Assembly: GCA_022495005.1 (NCBI GenBank)
Contig: JAGYXB010001401.1
Location: forward strand, 124,001-188,000
Direction of reading: 5' to 3'
DNA from: Rhyacophila brunnea
Taxonomy: Eukaryota; Arthropoda; Insecta; Trichoptera; Rhyacophilidae
DNA: 64,000 nt
The position numbers and the translations under genes were made by a program. Below are positions 46,073 to 58,065 of this stretch, in pieces. The notes below the pieces were generated by a model. It ran no database searches, was not told where the DNA came from, and saw nothing but the letters and a program-made list of their open reading frames with translations. The stretch's first letter is position 1. Each line of letters opens with the position of its first letter.

Positions 46073-46343
46073 TTGCCCTGCTAAGTAAAATGACAGTGAT
46101 TTTGATTTTAGTGAAATGAGAACCCGAGTTTTAAACTAGGTACACTTTCTTGTTGTTGTTCTTGTATTGTGTATAATTATTGGATTGTTTTCGTATAATC
46201 TATAAATAGACAGTATACATTTAGAGATTATGTCAAAACAATTCAATAATTTTATGTAATATAAGAGAAAAGGTATCTAGTTTAAAACTTGGGTTCTCAT
46301 TTTACCAAAACCAAAAACACTGTCTTTTTACTTAGCAGGACAG
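46073..46343. mobile_element. palindromic TA-type (Tc1/mariner-like) MITE, 271 bp
   Basis: Flanked by TATA at 46069-46072 and 46344-46347. Ends TTGCCCTGCTAAGTAAAATG and, reversed, CTGTCCTGCTAAGTAAAAAG. The inverted match continues about 75 bp (AAATGAGAACCC, AGTTTTAAACTAG) and partly to the centre, so almost the whole element can fold back. Non-coding. Confidence 0.75.
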
Positions 46344-46347
46344 TATA

Positions 46348-47214
46348 ACTTATGAATATAACCGGTGTATTCCTAGCTATTAGTTCTCCATACCGCTGCA
46401 TTTCAAGTAAGTGTTGTCGTTCTCTATACGTTTGCATTTATTTGACGCGTAGCTTTGAAACACACGTTTATTATTACGGCCCACCTCCCAACATCCCGTA
46501 TCGATTTGGCGATTATAGGATCAAGCTGTAACAGATTGCTTTTATTTCACAGAAATTAATACTATGCGCTGGTGATATCAACACAGGCGCCATCACGGCA
46601 CTGATAACAACATGTCTAGTTTATAGGTGTTTTGTGAATTTAGTTAAATACATACGTAATGACTGAATGAGATATCACATTTAGGTATAACAATAAAACA
46701 TGGCAAACTACTTTTATCATACTTTGATAACAGTGTCATAAAATTACCTAATTCATGTTCAAACATACCGATTTCTGTTGAAGGTCGTTTTTCATATATT
46801 TTTTTCATTTAGGCAGTGGCTGTTTTATGCACGTGGAAACCCGAGGCTATGGCAGGTTTAGGAAGGCCCTTGCAAAATATAGTAATATTCTTATCACCTT
46901 CTTAATTCTTGATTGTTTTTTTCTACTCAGATTGTGGAAATAAGAGTTTCATATTCCCTGAAAAGTGAAAACTTGGTTTGTTTCATGGAAAACTGCCAAT
47001 CCATTTAGTTTCCTAAAACCTCTTCTGAGCTATCTTCCATTTAAATAAACATTAGTAATGATGTAATTCTATCCAACAACATTTACGACATTCTGATAAA
47101 GCGATTTTATATTTAAAAAATATTTATTTTAGCTTATTTTTCTTTATTAATAATTATTAGTGAATCTGTGTTTTTTTTTATTCACTGGTAACTCTTTTGC
47201 AGACACGACTGGGC
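46348..47214. other. non-coding stretch, nothing recognised
   Basis: No frame or repeat copy identified. Confidence 0.4.
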
Positions 47215-47218
47215 TTAA

Positions 47219-48015
47219 GGGGGGACGTGCGCCGCGTAGGTCAAAATGGAGGTTTTATGCTATTTTCAAAGCATGATCCTGGACATTCCTTAAACGTTGT
47301 AGATAACCGTTTTTAAAAACATATTTTTTTCAGTTAGGTACATGTTCAAACACGCGCGTTAACATGATCTTACTCCCTACTTTATTTATCGTTTTTCAAT
47401 GTATGTGCTACGACCGTATGTTGTAGCTTAACCACTGGGGAATGCCAATAAAAATGGCGCCTTTCAAAAAAATACTACCTTATTCTTAGGTCAATAATTA
47501 TTATAAAGCAAAGATTATTCGTAGAATGTTTATCACATTTGAATGGTCAAAGACATAGCTTATAATCAGTATCTTTAGAATTATCTTAAAATGTGTAAAT
47601 CTTGCCCATTTTTTGAATAATAAAATGCCTAATTCTTATCAAATTTGGGATCACAGAGATTATCAATATAATTTTTTATCGTAAATATTTCACTATAATA
47701 ATGTCGATATAAATTTTACTAATGGTTTTATAAATGATTTTAAAAATTAATAAATATAAAAAATCTTAACACCACTGCACATGGATATACTGAAATATGA
47801 CTATCTTCTAAAACATTAGAGCGAGAGGTTTAAAAGAATACTATTTTATGTAATAAAAATACTTTATGCAGTCAACTGTTTAAAATAAATATAAAGGATA
47901 ATAAGGCTTCAGAATTATATAAATAGATTATCTATAACGTTTAAGGAATGTCCTGGGTTATGCTCTGAAAATAGCATAAAACCTCCATTTTGACCCACGC
48001 TGAACATGTGGGCCG
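47219..48015. mobile_element. TTAA-type MITE, family H, copy 1 (short TIR form)
   Basis: TTAA at 47215-47218 and 48016-48019. Ends GGGGGGACGTGCGCCGCGTA and, reversed, CGGCCCACATGTTCAGCGTG; the inverted match then runs through GGTCAAAATGGAGGTTTTAT to about 92 bp. The interior has the single-copy arm beginning TTAGGTACATGTTCAAACAC. The copy at 58887-60271 shares the termini and the whole interior. No open frame of note. Confidence 0.85.
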
Positions 48016-48298
48016 TTAATTCAGTAGAGCTTTTGTTATTGAATAGTACAATAACAAAACAATGTATGGCCTCGACGTGTGGCATAAGTAAAACTCAATA
48101 ATGACCATTAAACTACACACGTCTTTTTGTTTTTTTAGGAGTAGGAAATCACATTTTTCTCACTCAAAGATTTACAATTTACTTGTAGTAAGTAACGAAA
48201 AATTATTACAAAATATGTGCACAATGTCTGTTTGTAACCAGTAAGCTAATGTTAAAATTACTTTTTATCAAAGATTAGTCTATCTATGGTAATAAGTA

Positions 48299-48536
48299 AC
48301 CCACGATGGCCGAGTGGCTTACGCATCGGCTTATAATGTCGTGGGGTCCCAAGTTAGAATCCTGGGTCTGGAAAATGCACATATTGTTTTTCAATTTGTG
48401 TTTGGGCCAGAGTATGGACCTAATAGGTTGAGCAAGTGTCTAACATACATTTCTCGTGAAAACAAAAACCTGTTAATATAAATCTTCACTCAGTGGAGGG
48501 CCATATGATCATATTAGGATCGGACATGGTCAAAGG
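48299..48536 (+). repeat. SINE family A, copy 6, best preserved head
   Basis: CCCACGATGGCCGAGTGGC (A box TGGCCGAGTGG, tRNA-Ser/Leu-like), CGGCTTATAATGTCGTGG, worn B box AGTTAGAATCC, body GTATGGACCTAATAGGTTG, CTTCACTCAGTGGAGGG and AGGATCGGACATGGTCAAAG. Confidence 0.9.
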
Positions 48537-49475
48537 AAAAAATTACTTCGCAGTGTTACTACCTGAAATTCTCAAAATTCAGTAGATTGAAAAAATGCTA
48601 AAAAATGAACAATTTTGATAGTAGAACACAATAAATATGAAATGCTGTAGTGTAACAATGGCCACCCAGATTTTAAAAATAGAAATAAATTAGGTACTGG
48701 AAATATATACGCACAATCCTACATACATTCGTACGTACCTACCTAAGTTTTATCAAATATTTTACGCAATGTAATAATATGTCTTTTCATGTTTTATAAA
48801 ATATTGCTCTTAAATGAAATACTATAAAACATTTGACAATTTCAAAGATACTTTCTAGTTTAATACCGAGCTCAGTTGGTTACCAAGGCGATTTATTGAT
48901 TTCGATTTGAATATTTGAAGGGTTTCTCTAATCAAATAAGGTTGGCAATCAGTGCCTTATAGCGAAGCTCATCGGGAAAAGTATGCGAACCTACATGGTG
49001 TGCATTAGTAGATAAAACTAATATCTATTCAATAATGCAGTATGGCGCTTATTTTCCCACGTGTTTTTCTTGTCATACTGTTTAAATAATCCATATACGG
49101 TGCTGATTGAAAACCATATACAATTGTGTGATCATTGAAATACTTCCATTCGTACTAGGTTTATATGTACTAAGTTAGTTATAATATTATAAATACTCCA
49201 TACTTTATAACATCTATAGAGTGAAGACTTTCTTTGACGTGCAGGAGGCGCCCGATAATCAGGAAATTTAAAATTTCTCAACAGATTTATAACATAGAAC
49301 ATTATTTATCATAAACTTAGGCTGTACATATTTGTAAAAGGTACCAGTGGCGGCTTATTGCACAACATAAGGGAACCTCCAGACCTGTCATAAAATATGT
49401 AATAACAAAATTAACAAATACCTGCACGAAGCAGATACGTCCGTACGTCATTCCATTGAGGTAAATTTTATTGTA
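48537..49475. other. non-coding stretch, nothing recognised
   Basis: ACCAGTGGCGGCTTATTGC near 49345 looks like a hAT end without a visible partner. Otherwise AT-rich. Confidence 0.4.
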
Positions 49476-49483
49476 GTCTAATC

Positions 49484-49990
49484 CAGTGGTTCTTAACTTG
49501 GTTCGATCGAACCCCAGGGGTTCGCTGAGTCAGTCTCAGGGGTTCGGCGGAGGTCAAGACATTCTGAGTCAGGTTTGAGTGTATTCTCATTTTAGCGTAC
49601 ATGGCTGATATCTTCGCACCTCTCAATCAACAGCTGCAGGGCGGTGGAGTCGACATCATCGAAGCGGAAGAAAACCTGAAGGCTTTTCAAAAAAGGCTAC
49701 CGTTATGGAAAATTTCTGAACTGGTCTCTGAAAGGCAACAGCAGAAGTCACGCTGATTTGCAGTAAATATTCATCATTATTTTATATTTTTGTTGTGTGA
49801 AAATCATGTTTTAATGGTTTTGTTCTTTGAACACATTGATGTTGATGCACGGTTCATTTTGTGCACCAGAAAATATATACCTGTTTTGAATTTGATTGTC
49901 ATATATTATTTTTCCAATTAAGAAGGGTTCGGTGAATGCGCATATGAAACTGGTGGGGGTCAGTACCTCCAACAAGGTTAAGAACCACTG
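49484..49990 (+). mobile_element. hAT deletion derivative, 507 bp, CAGTGGTTCTTAAC ends
   Basis: Left CAGTGGTTCTTAACTTGGTT; right, reversed, CAGTGGTTCTTAACCTTG. Flanks GTCTAATC and GTATAATC match in seven of eight. CAGTGGTTCTTAAC is a classic hAT terminus. A transposase scrap is kept inside (next entry). Confidence 0.9.
49601..49756 (+). pseudogene. hAT transposase fragment, 51 codons
   Basis: From ATG 49601 to TGA 49754-49756: MADIFAPLNQQLQGGGVDI, IEAEENLKAFQKRLPLW. This resembles the block of hAT transposases (ZBED5/SCAND3-like group) that reads ADIFxxLNxLNxxLQGxxxxIxxxxxKIxAFxxKLxLW. It lies inside perfect hAT ends. Only this internal exon-like scrap remains: no zinc finger, catalytic or dimerisation part. 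GC content is higher than its surroundings, as expected of ex-coding DNA. Confidence 0.75.
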
Positions 49991-49998
49991 GTATAATC

Positions 49999-50187
49999 GA
50001 AATGGCTCGGAGCGCACAACAGTATTGCTCAGATTCATGAAGCCCCTGAAATTATTGCTCGGTTTAGTGGAACAATTAATTTGTCCGTCTGAGCTCGGTA
50101 TGCCATAGGTATAACAAAAAATCTAGCACACCTGTCATTATAAAATGTACATAAAGTTAGATTAATAGGTATGTTAAGATATTCGGA
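49999..50187. other. short gap, nothing recognised
   Basis: Plus and minus frames overlapping this part and the hAT are spurious. Confidence 0.4.
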
Positions 50188-50238
50188 AATTTATCGAGCG
50201 CTCCGGTTCGTCAATTTTATCATTTCGAGCGTTCGTGC
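50188..50238. repeat. fragment matching 45617-45665 in reverse
   Basis: ATCGAGCGCTCCGGTTCGTC then ATTTCGAGCG. Too short to type; probably a hAT end fragment. Confidence 0.5.
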
Positions 50239-51363
50239 CTTAAACCAAACATGTAAGAATAACATTCAATCTTATAAAATATTCAAGGGCGTAGTTCATT
50301 TCATAATGTAAAAAGGGCGTATCTTAATAAAGTTAATCCTTTCATAAAATGTACCATTAAAACATCAACTCGAATTGAATAATTTATTACCAAAATTGTG
50401 CGCAAATTCTCCCAACTAATAATCGTAATCTAAGTTACTACATACATATTATATACTCACCTAAAGTTTCTTGGAAACTTTGAATGCTTACATCTTCAGT
50501 GTTTAATAATAAAATTATTACGTATTATCAGTTTTTGTGTATCCGTTTTCAGATGAAGACTCTTCCAAATCAGCTCCACTTGTATACGTCCTGCCCTTTC
50601 CATTCAATCTTTTTCGTCTTACAGCATCCTCAGTGTACTTACCGCTGGATTAAAATTATTACACCAACTCTAACTGAGTGTAAGTTAGATTTATTAGTTA
50701 CCAGTTAATCGAGTTTGAAACGTGAACGAAATTATGTGCGACGTTGGTATATACAACAGAGCAAACTTCCGGGATGCAACGGCCGATTGATAGAGTAATA
50801 TGATAATATCTACCGAAGAGAGGTCAAAAATGTCTACATAATTTTGTGATATCTGATGGCAATTCAAAAAAACACTATCTTTCCCTTACAACTGAACAAT
50901 GTTGGCCTGATATTAAAGCCAATAGATAAATATATCCGCATTCTTTTAGTTATGACACAAAGTATTTTCACACAAATACGAACAATATCAATATCATCTT
51001 CGAAGGCCTTAATACGACCACATGATTTGGAGAACTTATACATGATGCTGTCTACCTTGCATTTGACCTTCTGTGGTAAATGTTAACGGTGTTTTATATA
51101 AATTTTATATTTGTGCGTGTTAAATAATATCTAGTTGAAGTTTTTAATAAAATGTTAAAGATTAAACTTCTTCATATTGATTATTAAACTGATAATTTAT
51201 TTTGTAAGTATATTATTATATTTCTATACAATCTCTGTTTTACTACATTGATTTTGAAAGTAGGCAGAAACAGTCAATGTACGCAGACATTTAAAAAAAG
51301 TCATGACAAACATTAAATACCTCCCATTCCCAATTTTAATAATAATACATACTTTCTCGTGTC
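50239..51363. other. non-coding stretch, nothing recognised
   Basis: Two frames of 74-76 codons (50484, 50856) look like chance. Confidence 0.4.
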
Positions 51364-51580
51364 AAATTGGTTCATATAGCAGAACGTTTGACTCTAAAGT
51401 CGAAGGTTGCTGGTTCGAACCCCTATAGGTACTTGGAAAATTCACAAGTTGCGTAGGTATAATAATCCAAAACAAGGATCCAGTGGGTTGAGCGAACAGC
51501 TATTCCTCATAAAATGTTTGATTATCTACATTTTACACCAGGGATTTACAGGCCTGTGGCTGTGCACGTATAACAAAAAT
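51364..51580 (+). repeat. tRNA-derived SINE-like sequence, family C
   Basis: The head includes TTCATATAGCAGAACGTTTG, an anticodon-arm-like TTGACTCTAAAGTCGA and a B box GGTTCGAACCCC. The predicted anticodon loop has six bases instead of seven and the acceptor arm does not close, so it is not a working tRNA. The following 150 bp (GGATCCAGTGGGTTGAGCG ... TTTACAGGCCTGTGGCTG) looks like a SINE body. Only one copy here, so the family is provisional. Confidence 0.5.
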
Positions 51581-52664
51581 ATAATTGTTATTATATTTTA
51601 AATTGATTAACAAAAATAATTGCAATTAAATTTTTATATTGGTTGATTGGATATAGTAAACTTATTGACTATGTATGGTTTAACTAGCCACTTAGTTTAC
51701 TTACGGACATGTTTAAAACTGCATACATTCAGCACTTTGCCAAAACGCAACTAGCATTTCTACAGCCTAGCGAGATAACGAATAACAGTGCGGTTGTCAT
51801 GATTCAGTGTTTTTTTTATGGTTGACATTATTATTTTTTAAATGTATGATCCATGAAATGAGTAATCCAAATAAAAACGAAGAAGTTATAAATTCAACGT
51901 GGATTGGGAAGAAACATATTGTTTTATTAAGAATAGGAATATCCCCATACATTCCTAACTGTGCAAAATTGATTGAAACAATCCAATGCCAAAGTTCCCA
52001 CTAGGTAATTAAATTGACAATTTTGGATACCTTTCATTATAATTAAGTAATTAAGTTTTTAAATAATATTTAAAATTTCATTAATACAGGGTTATGTATT
52101 ATGAAATATTAAGAAAATAGAACAAGTTATGTAAATTTCATTGGAAAAAATGTCCGCCATTCCATTTATCGCTATAATTGTGGCCCTGGTGAATTAAGGT
52201 TAGGACCCTTTGATCTACACTGTGTGGAAGCCCATACGCTGGTAATTTCCAACGATATTGAATAAAACCGTTCTTGTAACCTCTAACTCTAAACGAAAAC
52301 TGTGAAAACTCCATATAAAATTGAAGGTTTTTCATAATTTTTCATAAATCTCATCGACATCTTCTTGTTATGAAAAAGTACGATTCTCAAAATCAAGGAC
52401 AAAACTGAGTTTTTGGAACTGGGGCCACATGTGCCCATATGCAGCCCGCGGATTAGACACACCTAATTTAAATAAATGTACGAAAATAAGTACTTTACAT
52501 TTTGTTATTTAGAAACAATGTAGATCTTAATTGTCAGTTAGAAGTTACCAATTCAGCCGTAATAAGCCCATTTTTTTAAGTGTTTTAGTACAACAAATTC
52601 ATTACGTCTTCATTATTAGATCAATATATTTTTATTTAATAACAATTAATGGTCAATAGGTATG
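51581..52664. other. non-coding stretch, nothing recognised
   Basis: 52395-52470 (ACTGGGGCCACATGTGCCC, CAGCCCGCGGATTAG) has the flavour of a hAT interior end but no partner was found. Confidence 0.4.
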
Positions 52665-52672
52665 ACCGTACC

Positions 52673-53235
52673 TAGAGTTGGGTTTCGGGAATTCTCGAGA
52701 AATTTTCGAGATTTTCCATCCCGAATATCGAGAATTGAAATTTTTAATATTTCGGGAAATCCCGGATCTCAAGAATCTTTTCTCGGGATTCGGGATTTCT
52801 TTATTATCAAATATTAATTGATAAAACGATTTTCTATATGAAAAAAGTGGACAGAAAACACAAAACGTCCAAGGACTGATCGGGGCATTAAACACAATTA
52901 AGCCAACGTCGACTCAAAACGAGAGCAATTTTTGCAACATCAGGGAATTTTGTGTCTCAAAAGCGTACGCGATTGTCAGACGCAGCGATTGACAGTCTGT
53001 TTTTTGGAAGTCTATTTTAATAAGTAATGTTTTGAATTATTCATTAAGATAAATAAAAAAAAACTCTAAATTTTGGATTTGTCTGTTTTTACACTGATTT
53101 TAGGATTTTTTTAAATTTCCCGATTTCTCGAGAATTCTTTTCTGGAAATCCCGAATCTCGAGAATTCAAAATTTCATCTTTTCGGGAATTCCCGAATCTC
53201 GAGATTGAGATTTTCTCGGGAAATACCCAACTCTA
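52673..53235. mobile_element. hAT-type MITE, TAGAGTTGGG family, copy 2
   Basis: Left TAGAGTTGGGTTTCGGGAA; right, reversed, TAGAGTTGGGTATTTCCCG. Perfect 8-bp duplication ACCGTACC at 52665-52672 and 53236-53243. About 560 bp, colinear with copy 1 at 37114-37717 (shared interior CTGATCGGGGCATT, CAGGGAATTTTGTGTCTCAA). The unrelated duplications show two independent insertions. Confidence 0.9.
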
Positions 53236-53243
53236 ACCGTACC

Positions 53244-54423
53244 GTACGGTGTACGTGTTGCTCAGTGGCCAAAATCTGTTACAGATATAACACGTCATAT
53301 TATAAAATATTCATGGCTTCCTCCAACAACTTTCTTCATCCAATTCAACAATAGCTCTGCTATATCTATTCTGTGATAACAAAATATATTATAAAGCTCT
53401 ATCTATTCAGTGCTTTTTATAATATTATATTATATTTACCTAACGATAAATAATTAATTCGCTAATAATGAAAGGAAATAACCCTGCTGAAAATTTCTAT
53501 GGCGTTATTACAGATGGTGACGGAATATTTTAAAACTTTCTTCATTAAAATATATTTCAAAGAGATTTGCGTAAAGTTTTAATCCCACCGATAGGTGAGC
53601 CACTGGAAGGTTGATTAAATTGACTTCTGTATAAGTAAACTCGATTTCGCAATATTTGCCACTCCTTACAGAAAATCCAAACGTCTACAAATAAATCATC
53701 ATTTTTCAACTCGACTGACTTGCTAAATAAATACGATTTTAGATCAAGTAAGTATCACACTGTAGATTTAAAATATTTATTTTATAAATCCTTCGAATTG
53801 GCTTGGATTTTAAAATATTAATCCACGCAGTATTGAGTATAGAGAGCGTTCGTCAATGAAGATACAGCATAAATATATGAAGTGAAAATGGATTACTAAG
53901 TTTAATGATTAAATCAGCTGCAAATATTAACTTTGCACAGAAAAAAATATAACACTAAAGTAGAAACATTAGCAGTTGGGAATAAGGGATTAATTTTAAC
54001 CAACGTTCTCTCTAAGTTTTCTATTGTGTGTGCGGATCATAAATTCATATGAGCAGTAAATTGTACACATTTTTTTTGCGTAGATTAATAAACACGTCAA
54101 ATTATTATGATGTTTAGGTCAAAAATTTGGTTTCGCATACAAAATTTCTGTGTACGGAAGTTGGAAACGTAGTTACAGAATTGCAAGTATACACCTTAAG
54201 AGGGAATGTTATTGAAGTGTTTAAACATGATTGTGAACACAGATACATTTGACTTGAAAAATTGAGTAATTATAATTATTTTATTCAATATTTGTAGTAA
54301 ACGACGTTATGTTTCAGGCGTAAATTGTTTAACCAAATCCGAAGCATACATCGACTGAAAAATGAGTAACTTTATGTATGTCATTTGCACTGACTGACAA
54401 AAGTCGTATGACGTTACTGTCCG
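53244..54423. other. non-coding stretch, nothing recognised
   Basis: AT-rich, no frame or repeat copy identified. Confidence 0.4.
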
Positions 54424-54426
54424 TTA

Positions 54427-54725
54427 GGGGCCGTTCATATAATTATGACGTTACAAGATTTTGGCTATTTTAACCCCCCCCCCCCCCATCGTCACATAAT
54501 CTTTTATCACCGTGTCTATATTATTACGTCACATTTTTGACAACCCCCCTAAACGTTAAATATTTATCCTTAAATCCCCGATTGACGATATACGTAGTTA
54601 TATATCTTTTTATTTACTTTGTGACGTCACATTTTCTCTGAACCGCCCTCCCCCCTTCGTCACAAAACATCACATTATATCAGACACCTCCCCCTAGAGT
54701 GTAACGTCATAATATAGACGGCACC
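54427..54725. mobile_element. PIF/Harbinger-type MITE, 299 bp
   Basis: TTA at 54424-54426 and 54726-54728 is the 3-bp TWA duplication of PIF/Harbinger. Ends GGGGCCGTTCATATAATTAT and, reversed, GGTGCCGTCTATATTATGAC. Repeated CGTCACA words and a run of about 13 C near 54475. GGGGCCGTCCAT-ended elements with ACGTCAC words are common in insects (recall). Confidence 0.75.
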
Positions 54726-54728
54726 TTA

Positions 54729-55098
54729 TGAAAAAATACAATAAGCAGTACCTACCTCGGAATTGTTCGAAATTCTCTAGCAAACTATTTAGTAATATTT
54801 TCGTATAGAAACATTCCATTTGTAAATATACTTAATCTGATGTTTGAAGTTAGTTTTTTCCCGCTGTTTTATATTTATAAATTATAACGATATGTCAATT
54901 TTATTAGCCGAGAACCCTTTATTGAAATTAATTCAAGCAAAATGAAATTGAGACATCGGCATTTATTTATATCAATTTTATTTAATCAATCGTTTTCTGT
55001 ACCTATGTCATAAAGTTTTTAAACAATCTTTTCGTATGCTTTGGCGGGTTCTGTGCGTTGTAGATATAATATCATTTTGTCATAGTTTATGAAATACA
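54729..55098. other. AT-rich gap between two MITEs
   Basis: Nothing recognised. Confidence 0.45.
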
Positions 55099-55102
55099 TT
55101 AA

Positions 55103-55476
55103 GGCCATACCTTAGTTGAGACACGGTCTAGAAAGATCGTCGCTAGGCGATGCGCGGATTACGGGTCGCGGGTGCAAATGAGGCATGTCAAACCAAATAT
55201 AATTTGTCTTATAAATCCAACATGTGTCCATTTAATGTTCTGCTTATTGTGTTATCAGTAACAATAATAATATATTCATTGACATGTTTTCTTTTTAAAG
55301 TAAATGGGTAACGTTTTAAGTCATCTTTACACGATTTAAGAATTATTACGGCCGTCGCCATCACGAAGCAAAATGACGTGTTTCCAGCTCTACATTCTCT
55401 CTCCGAATGCGAGCGAGTGCAAAATATCGTCGCGCCTATGGTTGAAAATTATTTGCCGTTTCACTGATGAATCACC
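55103..55476. mobile_element. TTAA-type MITE, family G, copy 3 (reverse)
   Basis: TTAA at 55099-55102 and 55477-55480. It is the reverse of copies 1 and 2: AACATGTGTCCATTTAATGT, ATTCATTGACATGTTTTC, ATCTTTACACGATTTAAGAA and TTGAAAATTATTTGCCGTTT. Confidence 0.8.
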
Positions 55477-55507
55477 TTAATAACTTTTAATTAATTATTT
55501 TTTTAAT

Positions 55508-55672
55508 CAACGAATAATTCATAAGATTTAAGAATGTACCTAACATTCTAATTATTGAACATAGGTACATAATTTTGAAATCACTTCTGATAAAATACAT
55601 TATAACCATTAGAAAAAATCTTTTTTCAAAAAAGTAAGACACCCAGCAGGAATTTGACCATACGTAGAATAA
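55508..55672 (-). repeat. tRNA-like SINE, family D, copy 3
   Basis: AATAATTCATAAGATTTAAG, ATTGAACATAGGTACATAAT and ACACCCAGCAGGAATTTGAC match 44455-44640. The B box is worn. It begins about 30 bp after the TTAA MITE. Confidence 0.6.
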
Positions 55673-56300
55673 ACGCATCGCATAACTCTTTATTCACGAA
55701 TTTTCTTATTATTTATTGAAAAATTACAATTACTTTACATATTTTACTTGTCAGTTACTTTACTGGCTGTTATCAAAAAAGCATATATTATCGTGCCATA
55801 ACCACTGAGTTTATCAAAACTATCAATATGTAGGTACTTACTACCTACATTTTTTTTAATGACCAGAACCAAAAAGTATTAAATCTGCTAATTGATTATC
55901 ACCATAACAAACGTTATGTAACTCTTAAAGAATAAATATAATCGCGGGACCTTTCACTCCGTCGCTTATTTTATACGTATGGCAGTCCTTAAATTTTCAC
56001 ATTTGTATCAAGGCAAGTGTGTAATGTATTCCTCTTTTTTGATTAATGAATAATAAAGCACGTAAGTATTTCGACATACATTTAAACGCCGATAAAAACC
56101 GGTTTCCCTTACCGAATCTGTCCTAGCTCTGTAAAATGTTGCTGTGTGGGTAACCTTTAAAAGCGTATTAACTGTAGGTAACTCATAGATTTATTAAAGA
56201 AATACCAAAAAATAAACAGTTAAATACTTAACAATATAATCATCTATTAATGCTTTTACCTTGCGATATGTATATAAAATAATATGTTATATTTTACTCA
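55673..56300. other. non-coding stretch, nothing recognised
   Basis: No feature seen. Confidence 0.4.
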
Positions 56301-56482
56301 AACATCGGCTTATAATGTCGTAGATCCCAGGACCAAATCCTGGATCTGGAAAATCCCCATATTGTTGTTCAATTTGAGTCAAGAGTATGGTCCTAATATG
56401 TTGATCAAGTGTTTAATATCACGGTCAATAAAAACCTCCAGGCCCATATTATGATCTTATCAGGATCGGACATGGTCAAAAA
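56301..56482 (+). repeat. SINE family A, copy 7, 5'-truncated
   Basis: Begins within the tRNA-like head (CATCGGCTTATAATGTCG), worn B box CCAAATCCTGG, body GAGTATGGTCCTAATATGTT, and the end AGGATCGGACATGGTCAAA. The A box is missing. Confidence 0.8.
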
Positions 56483-56942
56483 AGGTACCTATTAATGAAT
56501 AACTATGCTTTCAAACATCATTCAAATAGACGTATCTTACAACGTAAATTAACAATTCCTCGTGATATATTGGACACATTGAATAATGTATGCATTCCAC
56601 GCGTAAAGACCACTTTTGTTGATTTCAGTCACATCCACTTCGATTTACTCGGATCCTTGAGAGCTTTTGATTGACTAGCACTAGCACATTATTTTTAAAG
56701 ACATTGGAACATCCAAAATTATCTCAACTCCATAATTTTCTGAAGTTTTCTATAGATAGATATACTTACTACCATATAAATATAATATAAATTGTCCAAT
56801 GTTTGAATTTAGAACTAAGCTTAGCACAGTATTAAAAAAATATTGAATGATATGTAAAATGTTAGCATGTGGCGCCCTCGCTCAGTGGACAACTTAAACT
56901 GATGAATATATACGTAAATTCCATCGTCTCTTACTACCCAAT
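56483..56942. other. non-coding stretch, nothing recognised
   Basis: No feature seen. Confidence 0.4.
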
Positions 56943-57202
56943 GCCATGACACGAAAATGTAAACTTAGATGATGGTGCTAGTTATTGATTATTACTTCGA
57001 AAGCAATATAGTAAACTGTTTGTAGAAACTTATGATTGATATTATTGAAATAAATGATAATAGTTTGAATGAAATACGCAATCAAAAATTTGCATTTATT
57101 GCGAACAGGTTACAGCATTGCATTCAAATATAATTAATAACTAGCACTACCATCGATCGAAATTCACAATTCAGCACCATGGCCTGAATATAGTCGGACA
57201 TG
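56943..57202. repeat. foldback MITE, family K, copy 1
   Basis: Left GCCATGACACGAAAATGTAA then GATGGTGCTAGTTATTGATT; the reversed right end reads GCCATGGTGCTGAATTGTGA then GATGGTAGTGCTAGTTATTA. The same pattern and interior (TAAACTGTTTGTAGA) occur at 58066-58308. Confidence 0.6.
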
Positions 57203-58065
57203 CTTACTACCTAAGTAAAACAATATTCGATAAAAATATTCGAAACCATCAACACATAACATTTTCTATTATTTATCATCAAAAAATAATAATTATATTA
57301 TTATCTCTAACTACCACATATTGTTTTTTGAATTTATTTTAAATCTGATGTCACAGGAATTATCATTGTTAAATTATAAAGATGTATAAGCAGCAATATG
57401 CACAGTACGTTTTTTTAATCTATGCACAGCTCTATGAGTGTAGGTATACAAGGAAAACTTGCAAACTAAATAAAATATTACAATAAAATACCTACTTATA
57501 ATCTCAAATGAAATGTATGAATAGGTAAGTAAGTATCTACAGTACGAAAACTGTAAAAGGAAAATGAGGACATAAACTTTGTAAAGAAAATCAATATTCA
57601 TGAGATTAAAAGTGGATTTTTTAATGCTCGATATATTATAGTAGCTTGTCTTATAAATTCGTAATAATTTATAATCCTCATATTTTCTGGTATGTAGGTA
57701 TAACGCTAAACAAGGAAATGGGGGCAATACACCCAGGTGAATGCACATTGAACTATACCTGTTTCACAGCACATGTAATAAACTTCCATTGCAAATTGCA
57801 CTTTAGATGTATACACGGGTAAGCATTGTATTACGTTAAGTAATAAAATACATTCGCTTTTATACTTATGTTGGGTGCATGTGATTCCGTTATAGCAATG
57901 TGTTATGATGTAGAACTAATTTTGCTTTACTTTTGACTTACTTCATACAATAAAATGATCTACGACGTTCTTGGAATTTTAATTTAAAAAAAAAACTTGT
58001 GGGCTCCATCCCCTTACCGCCTTCGACCCAAAAGCTCACTATATCTATATACTCTATATGTCTAT
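57203..58065. other. non-coding stretch, nothing recognised
   Basis: A 124-codon minus frame at 57374-57748 is rich in Y, I, S and L, has no domain or homologue that I know, and fits AT-rich chance. Confidence 0.4.

Noticed and set aside
48299..48372. Candidate tRNA-Ser/Leu gene
   Set aside because: It is the head of a multi-copy SINE. Seven copies share the same downstream body.
51364..51440. Candidate tRNA gene with CTA-like anticodon
   Set aside because: The anticodon loop has the wrong size and the acceptor stem does not close. The sequence continues as a SINE body.
54427..54725. Poly(C) run as a possible regulatory or structural element
   Set aside because: It lies in a PIF-type MITE whose relatives commonly have C-rich runs.
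57374..57748. 124-codon minus-strand open frame
   Set aside because: Composition is what AT-rich DNA gives by chance (Y, I, S, L, F), with no domain, no sensible start context and no repeat support.
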